Notes: generated by a model not told the origin, from the sequence alone. 64,000 bases of DNA from Carboxylicivirga sp. (GCA_025210475.1 JAOARW010000003.1:62001-126000); one strand, 5' to 3'; shown: positions 17,157 to 25,865, counted from the stretch's first letter. A program made the numbers and translations.

Positions 17157-18307
17157 ATGAAACTTTGGCCTGCCCTGATACTATTAATTTGTTGTTTCGC
17201 TAATACGAATGCGCAATTAAAACATCAGCGAACGAAGCAACTTGGTATAAAAGGTCAGGCAGTTGGATGGCTGCATTACAATCCCGATAATCCCTATCCG
17301 CTTTATCTGGGAGCGCGTTTTATACCACAGCTTAACTATGAGGTTAACCTCGCCAATGAGGCTTTAATTGATTTTGAAGCATCAGTTAATATGGTTGGTG
17401 ATGTCGGGCTTCAGATACCCGATTCAACGGAATGGAATGGTAAGGTTTCGCCTTATCGTTTATGGGGGCGTTATTCCAACGAGCAGCTGGAAGTGCGTGC
17501 CGGCCTGCAAAAAATCAATTTTGGTTCAGCCAGTCTGTTGCGTCCTTTAATGTGGTTCGATCAGGTTGATCCACGCGATCCACTTCAGTTAACCGATGGT
17601 GTTTGGGGTGTTCTGTCGCGCTATTATTTTATGAATAATGCCAACCTGTGGGTTTGGCTTCTCTATGGCAATGACGAAGTAAAAGGCTGGGAGCTGATAG
17701 CCAGTCACAAACATATTCCTGAATTTGTGCACGCTTTCAAATGCCGGTACCACTCGGTGAAGCTGCTTTATCGTTCCATCACCGGGTGGCTGATGCCAGA
17801 AGTGTCAATGTTTATTTATCCGGATATGAGAAAATTGCTGAAAACCGAATTGGCTTTGATGCACGTTTCGATAAAGTAATTGGTTTCTGGCTGGAAGGCA
17901 GTTGGGTGGGTACTGGCAAGAACATCGGGAGGTTTACAAACCAGGTTAATTTAAATCTCGGGGCTGATTATACCTTTAATTGGGGCAGCGGATTGAATGC
18001 CGTTATTGAGCATCTGATCAGTTCATACGATGAAAAGGCTTTTGCTTTTGATAATTCCATTAGCATGACGGCTTTGTCATTGAATTATCCCATTGGCATG
18101 TTTGATAACTTAAATACCATAGTTTTTTACAATTGGGAGGATAAGCAATTATATAATTTCATAAATTGGAGTAAGCAATACGATTCCATCGTTCTGAATA
18201 TTATGGGCTATTGGAATCCCGATGATTATAACATGCCCATTCAGGCCAATGCCGAGAATTTATTTGGTGGCAAAGGCTTGCAGATGATGCTGGTTTATAA
18301 CTTTTAA
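17157..18307 (+). pseudogene. Outer-membrane beta-barrel protein gene interrupted by one frameshift
   Basis: Two overlapping frames (17157-17879 and a frame used from about 17727 to 18307) are halves of one protein. The first half has a signal peptide ending NTNAQ and barrel strands (VRAGLQKINFGSASLLRPLMWFDQ, GVLSRYYFMNNANLWVWLLYG). The second continues with GEAALSFHHR and ends LQMMLVYNF, a typical terminal strand. The junction reads GAATTTGTGCACGC. Adding one G after GAATTTG gives E-F-G-A-R-F-Q-M-P and restores a 383-codon frame. It is therefore a one-base deletion or a sequencing error. The barrel resembles porin-like proteins encoded beside LolA-like/ABC genes; the exact family was not recognised. 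Everything else in the gene looks under selection, so sequence error or recent mutation is likely. Confidence 0.8.
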
Positions 18308-18330
18308 ATACCGACTAATACCTATCTATA

Positions 18331-19029
18331 ATGGATGATATCATACAATTACAAAACCTTACCAAGCGATTTCCTGTTGGGAACGGACATTTTACAGCTT
18401 TATCCGATATCAATCTTTCCTTTGGTAAAGGCCAATTTGCCGGTTTGGTAGGACCCAGTGGTTCGGGCAAAACCACCTTGTTAAACATTATTGGCTCGTT
18501 GGATGTACCAAGTGAAGGTACTGCAATGGTGCTTGGTAAGTCAATTGCAGAATTGAGTCAAAAGCAAGCGGCCAACCTGCGTAATCATAGCATTGGATTT
18601 ATTTTTCAGACCTATAACCTCTTGCCGGTGTATACGGTTTATGAGAATGTGGAATTTGCCCTTTTGCTGCAAAATATGTCGGCCGGCGAACGACGAAAAG
18701 CCGTTTTGCAAGCACTTGAGTGGGTGGGACTGACAGATAAGGAAAAATCCAAACCATCCATGTTGTCAGGAGGTGAATGTCAGCGTGTGGCCATTGCACG
18801 ATCCATGGTGAAGAAACCGGTTATTGTCCTGGCCGATGAACCAACCGCTAACCTGGATTCAAAAAACTCACACCATATTCTTCAAACCATGCAAAAATTG
18901 AACGAAGAGCTGGGGGTTACCTTTCTTTTTTCAACCCACGATGAAAAGGTGATGCAGTATTTAAAACGAAAGATCTCTTTAGCCGATGGGCGAGTGGTGG
19001 CCGATGAGCTTGTAGGTGTGAAGGTATAG
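18331..19029 (+). CDS. ABC transporter ATP-binding protein, LolD/MacB-like
   Basis: A 232-residue ATPase for the FtsX-type permeases that follow. Visible motifs are Walker A GPSGSGKTT, the Q-loop FQTYNLLPVYTVYENV, signature LSGGECQRVAIARS (LSGGE rather than LSGGQ), Walker B VIVLADEPTANLD and H-loop STHD. LolD/MacB-type ATPases drive mechanotransmission across the periplasm rather than classic import. It sits 23 bp after the barrel gene and upstream of three permease genes, although a LolCDE complex needs only two permease subunits. Confidence 0.94.
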   Translation: MDDIIQLQNLTKRFPVGNGHFTALSDINLSFGKGQFAGLVGPSGSGKTTLLNIIGSLDVPSEGTAMVLGKSIAELSQKQAANLRNHSIGFIFQTYNLLPVYTVYENVEFALLLQNMSAGERRKAVLQALEWVGLTDKEKSKPSMLSGGECQRVAIARSMVKKPVIVLADEPTANLDSKNSHHILQTMQKLNEELGVTFLFSTHDEKVMQYLKRKISLADGRVVADELVGVKV

Positions 19030-19147
19030 GGTTTAATGGTTTATAAGTTTAATAGTTTACAAGTTTACAAGTTGAGGAGTGAATAGTTTAATAATATATC
19101 ATCCATCATAAATCATCATTCGACCATCATAAATCATAAATCCAAAC
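19030..19147 (+). repeat. Low-complexity intergenic spacer (GTTTA- and CATCATAAAT-type phrases)
   Basis: The first half repeats GTTTAATAGTTTACAAGTTTACAAGTT-like words. The second half repeats ATCATAAATC/CATCCATC words. The same two-part composition recurs at 20309-20435, and the first part alone at 21594-21625. No gene is visible. Confidence 0.6.
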
Positions 19148-20308
19148 ATGCTTGCATTTAAACTAGCCTATAAAAATCTGATTGGAGCCGGACTAAGAAC
19201 TTGGTTGAATGTAACGGTTTTGTCTTTTGCTTTCGTTTTAATCATCTTCTACAATGGCATGATCGATGGTTGGAACCGGCAAGGACGCAACGATACACAA
19301 AACTGGGAGGTAGCCAATGGCCAATATTGGCACCCTACCTACGATAAATACGATGTTTTCAGTATTCGGGATAGTCATCAGGCCTTGTCGTCGGAGTTAT
19401 TGGCGGCTGTTGATTCGGGTCGCTTGGTGCCATTGCTAATCCAGCAGGCCACCATTTATCCGCAGGGTCGCTTGTTCAGTATCTTACTAAAAGGAATACC
19501 TACTCAGCAGGATTTGTTAAAGCTGCCAACACATCACCTTCGGAATAAGTCAGGTGAATTATTGGCGATTATTGGTAAACGAATGGCCGCAGCAACAAAA
19601 TTGAGCACCGGAGATAAATTGCTGATACGTTGGCGTGACAAAAACGGAACTTTCGATGCGCGCGAGTTGCATATTGTCGAAGTGTTTCAATGTGATGTTC
19701 CCTCGGTTGATAACGGGCAGGTTTATATTGATTTTGATGCGATGCAGGAAATGATGGGGCTATCAGATCATGCGACGCTAATCATCACCGGCGATGAGGA
19801 GCCGGCTGAAATTAATAACTGGGTATTTAATGATTTAAAGTTTCTATTGGCCGAACTGGATCAGATGATTGAGTCGAAAAAAGGTGGAGGCATTGTTCTT
19901 CAGGCGGTTCTGCTATTAATCGCCTTATTGGCCATTTTTGATACACAGGTATTATCCATTTTTCGTCGCCAGAAGGAGATAGGAACCTATATAGCATTGG
20001 GCTTAACCCGACGGCAAGTCGTAGGGATATATACTGTTGAAGGGGCGGCACACAGTATATTGGCTGCATTGGTAGGCGCTGCTTATGGCATACCTTTCTT
20101 TTGGTGGCTCGATAGTGTGGGACTGAGTTTCGGAACAGTCGATGTGGGCATCACCATTGCTGAGAAAATATACCCCTATTACAGCATTGGTTTGATTTTC
20201 TCCACCTTATTACTGGTGGTTTTTTCGGCAACGGTAGTGAGTTATTTACCCGCTCGAAAAATTGCCCGCATGAAACCAACGGACGCATTAAAAGGGAAGA
20301 TCCAATGA
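19148..20308 (+). CDS. FtsX-like ABC permease, copy 1 of a tandem duplication
   Basis: A 386-residue inner-membrane protein of the MacB/LolC/LolE type. It has one N-terminal membrane helix (TVLSFAFVLIIFYNGM), a periplasmic MacB_PCD-like domain of about 220 residues, and three C-terminal helices ending LPARKIARMKPTDALKG. That ending is the usual coupling tail of FtsX permeases. The next gene encodes a very similar protein (about 60% identity judged by eye, identical in blocks such as MIDGWNRQGRNDTQ and RWRDKNGTFDA). The two could form a heterodimer as LolC and LolE do. It belongs to the operon with the ATPase at 18331. Confidence 0.92.
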   Translation: MLAFKLAYKNLIGAGLRTWLNVTVLSFAFVLIIFYNGMIDGWNRQGRNDTQNWEVANGQYWHPTYDKYDVFSIRDSHQALSSELLAAVDSGRLVPLLIQQATIYPQGRLFSILLKGIPTQQDLLKLPTHHLRNKSGELLAIIGKRMAAATKLSTGDKLLIRWRDKNGTFDARELHIVEVFQCDVPSVDNGQVYIDFDAMQEMMGLSDHATLIITGDEEPAEINNWVFNDLKFLLAELDQMIESKKGGGIVLQAVLLLIALLAIFDTQVLSIFRRQKEIGTYIALGLTRRQVVGIYTVEGAAHSILAALVGAAYGIPFFWWLDSVGLSFGTVDVGITIAEKIYPYYSIGLIFSTLLLVVFSATVVSYLPARKIARMKPTDALKGKIQ

Positions 20309-20435
20309 ATGAGTTTATTTTTTTGAAAGTTGAAGAGTTTATGAGTTTAAAAGTTATTTAAAAAAGTGTCACAACAAAAATCCAACATCATATATCATCA
20401 CTCATCCATCATAAATCATCCATCATAATTCCAAA
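20309..20435 (+). repeat. Low-complexity intergenic spacer, second copy of the phrase type at 19030
   Basis: GAAGAGTTTATGAGTTTAAAAGTT words are followed by ATCATATATCATCACTCATCCATCATAAATC words. The arrangement matches the preceding permease spacer, suggesting that the spacer was duplicated together with the permease gene. Confidence 0.55.
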
Positions 20436-21593
20436 ATGCTCGCACTTAAATTAGCCTATAAAAACCTCCTTGGAGCCGGATTGAGAACCTGGTTAAATGT
20501 CAGTGTTTTATCATTGGCTTTTGTGCTGATTATTTTTTACAATGCCATGATTGACGGTTGGAATCGCCAGGGGCGCAATGATACGCAGGACTGGGAAATT
20601 GGTCAGGGGCAATATTGGCACCCGAAATACGATCGTTATGATGTATTTAGTTATCTGGATGCCCATCAAAAGATATCGTCCGGGGAGCAGGACCTGGTTG
20701 ATAAAGGGCTTCTGGTTCCGCAATTGGTGCAGCAAGCAACCATTTATCCGCAGGGACGAATGCATAGTGTTCTACTGCGCGGAATACCAGCCTCGCAAAG
20801 TATTCTTAAGTTACCTACGGCGCAACTACAATCCTTGGATGGCGAGGTAAAAGGCTTGATTGGAAGGCGCATGGCCAAAGCTACCAAGTTAAATAAGGGA
20901 GATAGGGTATTGTTGCGCTGGCGCGATAAAAACGGCACTTTTGATGCCCTGAATGTGCTGATTGTTGATGTTTTTAAGTGCGATGTGGCCAATGTGGATA
21001 ATGGCCAGATATACCTGGGTTATTCAGTGATGCAGGATATGATGGGATACGATAACGAAGCCAGTCTTTTGGTAAGCGGAACTGAAACAGGTATGGAACT
21101 CAACAATTGGCTATATCAATCACCCGATGTATTATTAAAAGATCTTGATGATTTGATCAATTCGGAGCGAATCAGTGGGATGATTATGCAGATGATTCTC
21201 TTGATGATTGCCCTGTTGGCCATTTTTGATACACAGATTCTTTCAATTTTTAGAAGGAAAAAGGAAATAGGTACCTACATTGCTCTGGGCTTAACCCGGC
21301 AGCAGGTGGTTGCGATCTTTACCATCGAAGGAGCCTTTCACAGTGTATTGGCAGCCATATTGGGCGCTACATATGGAGTTCCGTTGTTTGTGTGGATTAA
21401 TACCGTAGGAATTAGTTTTGGAAATGCGGATATGGGCATTACCATAGCCGAAAAGATATATCCTTACTACAGTTTGCCATTGGTGTTTGGAACCATACTG
21501 CTGGTGCTGGTTTCGTCCACTATTGTTAGTTTTATTCCGGCACGAAAAATTAGCCGTATGAAACCGAATGATGCACTGAAAGGAAAGGGTTAA
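20436..21593 (+). CDS. FtsX-like ABC permease, copy 2 of a tandem duplication
   Basis: A 385-residue paralogue of the preceding permease with the same topology: one N-terminal helix, a large periplasmic domain and three C-terminal helices, ending FIPARKISRMKPNDALKG. The central periplasmic part (about 95-240) is the most diverged from copy 1, while the membrane helices and the segment QILSIFRRKKEIGTYIALG are nearly identical. This pattern suggests a duplication followed by specialisation of the substrate- or partner-facing domain. It is likely to pair with copy 1 or with the third permease. Confidence 0.92.
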   Translation: MLALKLAYKNLLGAGLRTWLNVSVLSLAFVLIIFYNAMIDGWNRQGRNDTQDWEIGQGQYWHPKYDRYDVFSYLDAHQKISSGEQDLVDKGLLVPQLVQQATIYPQGRMHSVLLRGIPASQSILKLPTAQLQSLDGEVKGLIGRRMAKATKLNKGDRVLLRWRDKNGTFDALNVLIVDVFKCDVANVDNGQIYLGYSVMQDMMGYDNEASLLVSGTETGMELNNWLYQSPDVLLKDLDDLINSERISGMIMQMILLMIALLAIFDTQILSIFRRKKEIGTYIALGLTRQQVVAIFTIEGAFHSVLAAILGATYGVPLFVWINTVGISFGNADMGITIAEKIYPYYSLPLVFGTILLVLVSSTIVSFIPARKISRMKPNDALKGKG

Positions 21594-21650
21594 GTAAAGA
21601 GTTTAAAGTTTAAAAGTTGAGGATAAACCCGGAACCTAGAACCAATAAAT

Positions 21651-22925
21651 ATGATAAAATTTCTGATCAAAGGTATATTACGCGATAAAAGCCGAAGTTT
21701 GTTACCGGTCATCGTTGTTTCGTTGGGGGTGTTTTTAACCGTCTTTATGAGTGGCTGGATGAAGGGCATTTTTGGCGATATGATTGATATGAATGCCAAT
21801 TATATGATGGGACATGTCAAGGTGATGACACGTGCCTATGCTGAAAATGAAGCGCAGATTCCCAATGATTTGGCATTGCTCGATGTAACGGAGCTGATGG
21901 AGCAATTATCCAAAGAGTATCCGGATATGGAATGGGTTCGTCGCATTCAGTTTGGCGGATTGCTGGATGTGCCGGATGAGAATGGGGAGACCAGGGCTCA
22001 GGGACCGGCGGCAGGTCGGGCAGTTGATTTATTAAATCCTGATTCCAAAGAGGCTGAGCGTTTAAATATTCCCAAGTCGATTGTTCAGGGCCGCATGCCA
22101 CAGAAGCAGGGTGAGGTATTGATCAGCGATGAGTTTGCCCGCCGTTTTAATGTTCAGCTGGGCGATGATATTTCCATATTGGGTTCAACCATGTACGGAA
22201 GCATGGTGGTGCCCACATTTAAAGTTTGTGGTACCATCAATTTTGGCATGGCAATGCTCGATCGGGGTGCCATCATTATGGATATAAGCGATGCCGGTTT
22301 AGCTTTTGATATGGAGGATGCCGCAGGTGAAGTGCTTGGTTATTTTAAAACCGGTTTATATGATGATGAAGTGGCTCTGTCGGTTCGCGATGCCTTTAAT
22401 CAGAAGTACAGTCAGGCCGAAGATGAGTTTTCGCCTCAGATGGTGCGATTGCGCGACGAGGCCTCCTTAAAACAATATCTGGATATGGCTGATAACATGA
22501 GTGCAATGATGGTTACCATCTTTATTATTGCCATGTCGATTGTGCTGTGGAATACGGGTTTGCTCGGCGGATTAAGGCGTTACACCGAGTATGGGGTTCG
22601 CCTGGCCTTGGGTGAAGAAAAAGGACATATTTTCAAGACCATTATCTACGAAGCCATCATCATTGGTTCCATTGGATCTTTGGTAGGGTCGGTACTTGGC
22701 ATTGTGCTTTGTTACTATTTGCAGGAGAATGGCATTGACTTTAGTGCGTTGATGAAAAATGTGACCATGATGATACCAACTGTTTACCGCGCCAAAGTAA
22801 CGCCAGAGTTGTTTTACATTGGTTTTATACCGGGCTTATTTGCCATGACTTTAGGGAATGCCTTGGCTGGTTATGCAATTTATAAACGTAAAACGGCTCA
22901 ACTATTCAAAGAGCTGGAGGTTTAA
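21651..22925 (+). CDS. FtsX-like ABC permease, third and diverged
   Basis: A 424-residue MacB/LolC-type permease with an N-terminal helix (LLPVIVVSLGVFLTVFMSGW). Its periplasmic domain is larger than in copies 1 and 2 (about 40-280, including GRMPQKQGEVLISDEFARRF, typical of LolC/E). Three C-terminal helices follow (IFIIAMSIVLWNTGLLGG; ...). It is only distantly related to the two preceding permeases and may be the LolE-like partner of either, giving two alternative transporters with one ATPase. It is the last permease before the LolA-like gene; a dispersed repeat lies in the gap. Confidence 0.9.
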   Translation: MIKFLIKGILRDKSRSLLPVIVVSLGVFLTVFMSGWMKGIFGDMIDMNANYMMGHVKVMTRAYAENEAQIPNDLALLDVTELMEQLSKEYPDMEWVRRIQFGGLLDVPDENGETRAQGPAAGRAVDLLNPDSKEAERLNIPKSIVQGRMPQKQGEVLISDEFARRFNVQLGDDISILGSTMYGSMVVPTFKVCGTINFGMAMLDRGAIIMDISDAGLAFDMEDAAGEVLGYFKTGLYDDEVALSVRDAFNQKYSQAEDEFSPQMVRLRDEASLKQYLDMADNMSAMMVTIFIIAMSIVLWNTGLLGGLRRYTEYGVRLALGEEKGHIFKTIIYEAIIIGSIGSLVGSVLGIVLCYYLQENGIDFSALMKNVTMMIPTVYRAKVTPELFYIGFIPGLFAMTLGNALAGYAIYKRKTAQLFKELEV

Positions 22926-22927
22926 TC

Positions 22928-22995
22928 AATAGAATTCCCAGAGGCTTGCCTCGATGGCAGCTTTTCTCCCTTGAATTTCAGAGGGCTTAATAAAG
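22928..22995 (+). repeat. Dispersed palindromic element, internally deleted copy
   Basis: It shares AATTCCCAGAGGCTTGCCTC, CAGCTTTT-CTCCC-TTGAATTTCA and GAGGGCTTAATAAAGA with copies at 31587-31697 and 48679-48788. The middle block containing CCGATTTATCGG is missing. Confidence 0.75.
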
Positions 22996-23079
22996 ATAAC
23001 AAGCGCTTGTGCGCATATACGCTTAAGCGGCATAAAATTTGACAAAGAAATCGATAGTTAACAATCAAATACAATAAAT

Positions 23080-23814
23080 ATGAAATTCCTAATTATAATA
23101 TTTTCAGTCGTTTTTTTGAGTTTATCTGCCAATGCGCAATCGGCCGATGACATCATGAAAAAGATTGATCAGAATATGTCCTCTGAAAATCGAATTGTCG
23201 AATCCAGTATGACCATCCATGGACGACGAAATAGCCGAACCATCACATCGGTAAGTTATACAATTGGAACTGAGAAATCTTATACCGAGTATTTATCGCC
23301 TGCAAGAGAGAAAGGAACAAAGATGCTTAAGCTGGAGGATCGTTTGTGGACCTATTATCCTTCAAATGATCGAACTGTGCAGATATCAGGTCACATGCTT
23401 CGGCAGTCGGTTATGGGTTCCGATTTATCCTACGAAGATATGATGGACGATCGTAAACTCGGTGATATTTATACCGCCGAAATACTATCGACAGAGGAAT
23501 ATGAAGGAAGAAAAGTGTATGTACTTAATTTAAAAGCAAAAGTTGAAGACGTAGCTTATGACTCACGCAAGTTATGGGTGGATGCCAAATATTTTTTGCC
23601 TCACAAAGAAGAGTTGTATGCAAAAAGTGGTCAGTTGTTAAAGCAAACAACACTTAGCAACTTCAAAAAGATTGAGGGAAGGTGGTATCCAATGAAATTG
23701 AATTTTAAAGATGTACTTAAGCAGGGAAAAGGAACAGATTGGGAAATCACAAGCATCAAGTTTAATGCTGAGATACCGGCATATCTATTTACAAAGGCCG
23801 CTTTAAAACAATAA
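23080..23814 (+). CDS. LolA-like outer-membrane lipoprotein-sorting protein (LolA_like, PF17131-type)
   Basis: A 244-residue periplasmic protein with a signal peptide ending SANAQ. The body matches the LolA-like fold: an N-terminal helix SADDIMKKIDQN, then alternating beta strands that make a half-barrel (IVESSMTIHGRR, TEYLSPAREKGTKMLKLEDRLWTYYP, GSDLSYEDMMDDR, YVLNLKAK, KLWVDAKYFLP). Family members bind lipid or lipoprotein acyl chains in the periplasm. Here it follows an ABC ATPase and three FtsX permeases, so it is the natural shuttle between the inner-membrane complex and the barrel encoded at 17157. It is not the canonical lolA, which normally works alone with LolCDE. Confidence 0.85.
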   Translation: MKFLIIIFSVVFLSLSANAQSADDIMKKIDQNMSSENRIVESSMTIHGRRNSRTITSVSYTIGTEKSYTEYLSPAREKGTKMLKLEDRLWTYYPSNDRTVQISGHMLRQSVMGSDLSYEDMMDDRKLGDIYTAEILSTEEYEGRKVYVLNLKAKVEDVAYDSRKLWVDAKYFLPHKEELYAKSGQLLKQTTLSNFKKIEGRWYPMKLNFKDVLKQGKGTDWEITSIKFNAEIPAYLFTKAALKQ

Positions 23815-23871
23815 AACAAAGAGCCGTAAGAGCTGAGTGCTAAAGATTCTAATTTAATTAATGCGCGGCAT

Positions 23872-24137
23872 TTCCCAAATGGGCAAAGTGCTACTTTTTG
23901 AAAAACCACCGTTTGCCCAAACGGGCAAAGTGAGAAAAATGTAAAAGACAGTGTTTGCCCAAACGGGCAAGGCTCAAAAATTACAAAAGTCAACCAATGC
24001 CCAAACGGGCAACGCTTTCCCGTGAAAAAAACATCCATTGCCCCAATGGGCAAAACTCGTCCAACAAAAAAGTGACCCATTGCCTGTTTGGGCAATGCTC
24101 GAAAAATACAAAAGTTGGGTTTTGTCCGTTCGGGCAT
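23872..24137 (+). repeat. 42-bp-periodic palindrome array, 7 units
   Basis: A TTTGCCCAAACGGGCAAA-type palindrome recurs with its GGGC at 23881, 23923, 23965, 24007, 24048, 24090 and 24132 (steps 42, 42, 42, 41, 42, 42). Some units carry compensatory changes that keep the stem (GCCCCAATGGGC, GCCTGTTTGGGC). The 23-25 base segments between stems differ but are A-rich in the middle. It lies between the LolA-like gene and its terminator, so it is probably transcribed as a 3' untranslated region with up to seven hairpins. There are no cas genes, and the stems are too short for a CRISPR array. Confidence 0.88.
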
Positions 24138-24183
24138 CGACTAATATTGAATGATTGCTAGCATTCAAAAAAGGATAAAAGAG

Positions 24184-24216
24184 GATCGCATCATGTTTAA
24201 GTGGTGCGATTTTTTG
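24184..24216 (+). terminator. Rho-independent terminator after the palindrome array
   Basis: Arms ATCGCATCA/TGGTGCGAT (one G-U pair) are followed by T6. It is the first clear terminator after the LolA-like gene. Between it and amtB (24217-24503) is a 287-bp leader with G-rich blocks around 24290-24310 and a possible -7 element TAAATTTGG at 24331-24339. Confidence 0.7.
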
Positions 24217-24503
24217 TAAATATACTTTTTCAAAAGGATGAGATATAAAAATAGGGGTCTTGACAAAATAAAAACCAAAATATAAAACATTAGGGGTGTG
24301 GTGGGCAGGGTTTAATTAAAATAAATGTAATAAATTTGGAATTACACCCCTTGGTTTGTATGTTTGTTGGCGTAAAAAATGTTTTTGTCACAACAACCCC
24401 CTTCAAAACCTGGGGTAATATGGTTTTTTTGAAGTAAAATCACTCACAAAGGGGGTAATAACCACTAGCTGTGACTGCAGACGTTAACCTTTATCACATT
24501 AAT

Positions 24504-25844
24504 ATGAAATTGAATTTGAGATTAAAAAAGAGAATGCTGCTTACCCTTTTTATAATTATGGGGTGTGGCGGACTAATGGAGCTGAGTGCACAGCCCGGTG
24601 TTGATTCGGGTGCCACAGCCTGGATGATTACTTCAACGGCCTTGGTGTTATTAATGGTACCGGGATTGGCCATGTTTTATGGTGGATTGGTTCGTTCCAA
24701 AAACGTTTTGGGCACCATGATGCATAGCTTTGCGGCTATGGGTGTTATGAGTGTACTTTGGGTAACGGTAAGTTACAGCATGTGTTTTGGACCCAATGTT
24801 CTTGGCGGATGGTTTGGATGGAATCCGGACTATGTGTTCCTTAAGGGAATTGATGAGACGGTTATGGAGGGAGGAGTGCCCGAATATGTCTTCTCAATGT
24901 TTCAGGGAAAGTTTGCCATTATAACACCGGCATTAATTGCAGGAGCTTTTGCTGAGCGCGTTAAATTCAGAGGCTACCTGGTGTTTATTACCTTATGGGG
25001 ATTATTAGTCTACAATCCACTTTGCCATTGGGTGTGGGCCGAAGATGGCTTCCTGTTTAATATGGGCGCTGATGGTGCCATCGATTTTGCAGGTGGAACG
25101 GTGGTGCATATTTCAGCGGGAATCAGTGGATTGGTAGCCGCTATTTATTTGGGGGCTCGTCGTGGTTATCCGCATCGACAAATGCGACCAAACAACCTGG
25201 TGATGGTGATGATGGGAGTTGGCTTGCTGTGGGTTGGCTGGTTTGGTTTTAACGCAGGTAGCAGCGTTTCTAGCGGATTAAGCACGGCTCAGGCATTAAC
25301 GGCTACTCAGGTAGCAGCAGCAGCCGGAGCATTAACCTGGATCATTATTGAAGGATTCCATCAGGGTAAAATGACGGCACTCGGGTTCGCTTCCGGTATC
25401 TTGTCTGGTTTGGTGGCTGTAACACCGGCAGCTGGTGTCGTACAACCATTAGGCGCAATGGTATTAGGAGCCCTTGCAACAGTTATTTGCTACCTGATGT
25501 TGATTGTAAAAGATAAGATGGGTTACGATGATTCATTGGATGCTTTTGGTATTCATGGTGTTGGAGGGATAGTAGGAGCAGTGGCGCTTACATTCTTTAT
25601 CAGGGATAGTTGGATGGCCAATGCAGCAAATGCCGCCGGAGGAACCTGGACCATATGGCAACAATTAGGTGTGCAGGTAGCTGCAGTTGCAATAGCGATT
25701 GTTTACTCCATTGTACTTACCTTACTTATTTTGGTGATCGTCGAAAAATTATTCGGACTTAAGTCAACACCAGAAGAAGAAATGCAAGGCCTTGATCATG
25801 CCTATCATGGTGAGCGAGGTTATGGTATGTTAAATCCAAATTAA
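24504..25844 (+). CDS. amtB: Ammonium transporter AmtB
   Basis: A 446-residue ammonium channel with a predicted signal peptide (ending MELSAQ), as in many AmtB precursors, and 11 membrane helices. Family features are ITSTALVLLMVPGLAMFYGGLVRSK, WVGWFGFNAGS, and the twin pore histidines His202 (in VVHISAG) and His351 (in FGIHGVGG). It takes up NH4+/NH3 under nitrogen limitation. The start at 24504 (MKLNLRLKKR) gives a positively charged signal region; 24534 is an alternative. It is followed 21 bp later by a PII gene, the classic amtB-glnK pair, whose product gates the channel. No sigma-54 -24/-12 motif was found upstream. Confidence 0.96.
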   Translation: MKLNLRLKKRMLLTLFIIMGCGGLMELSAQPGVDSGATAWMITSTALVLLMVPGLAMFYGGLVRSKNVLGTMMHSFAAMGVMSVLWVTVSYSMCFGPNVLGGWFGWNPDYVFLKGIDETVMEGGVPEYVFSMFQGKFAIITPALIAGAFAERVKFRGYLVFITLWGLLVYNPLCHWVWAEDGFLFNMGADGAIDFAGGTVVHISAGISGLVAAIYLGARRGYPHRQMRPNNLVMVMMGVGLLWVGWFGFNAGSSVSSGLSTAQALTATQVAAAAGALTWIIIEGFHQGKMTALGFASGILSGLVAVTPAAGVVQPLGAMVLGALATVICYLMLIVKDKMGYDDSLDAFGIHGVGGIVGAVALTFFIRDSWMANAANAAGGTWTIWQQLGVQVAAVAIAIVYSIVLTLLILVIVEKLFGLKSTPEEEMQGLDHAYHGERGYGMLNPN

Positions 25845-25865
25845 TAATCGTCAAAGCAAAAAATA

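Noticed and set aside
17741-18307. A separate gene starting at 17741
   Set aside because: It lacks a signal peptide, begins inside the preceding barrel, and joins it perfectly after one inserted base; better read as the second half of one frameshifted gene.
23872-24137. CRISPR array (palindromic repeats with variable segments)
   Set aside because: The repeated part is only about 18 bases of palindrome, the between-segments are 23-25 bases and mutually similar in composition, one step is 41, and no cas gene lies anywhere in the window.
23631-24137. Minus-strand open frame of 168 codons with repeated CPFGQ peptides
   Set aside because: The peptide repeat is a by-product of the GCCCGTTTGGGC palindrome at 42-bp spacing; the frame overlaps the LolA-like gene antisense and has no start context or recognisable domain.
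24217-24503. Sigma-54 promoter for amtB
   Set aside because: TTGGCG occurs near 24368, but there is no GC at the -12 position with correct spacing; a TAnnTTTG-type element is a better candidate.
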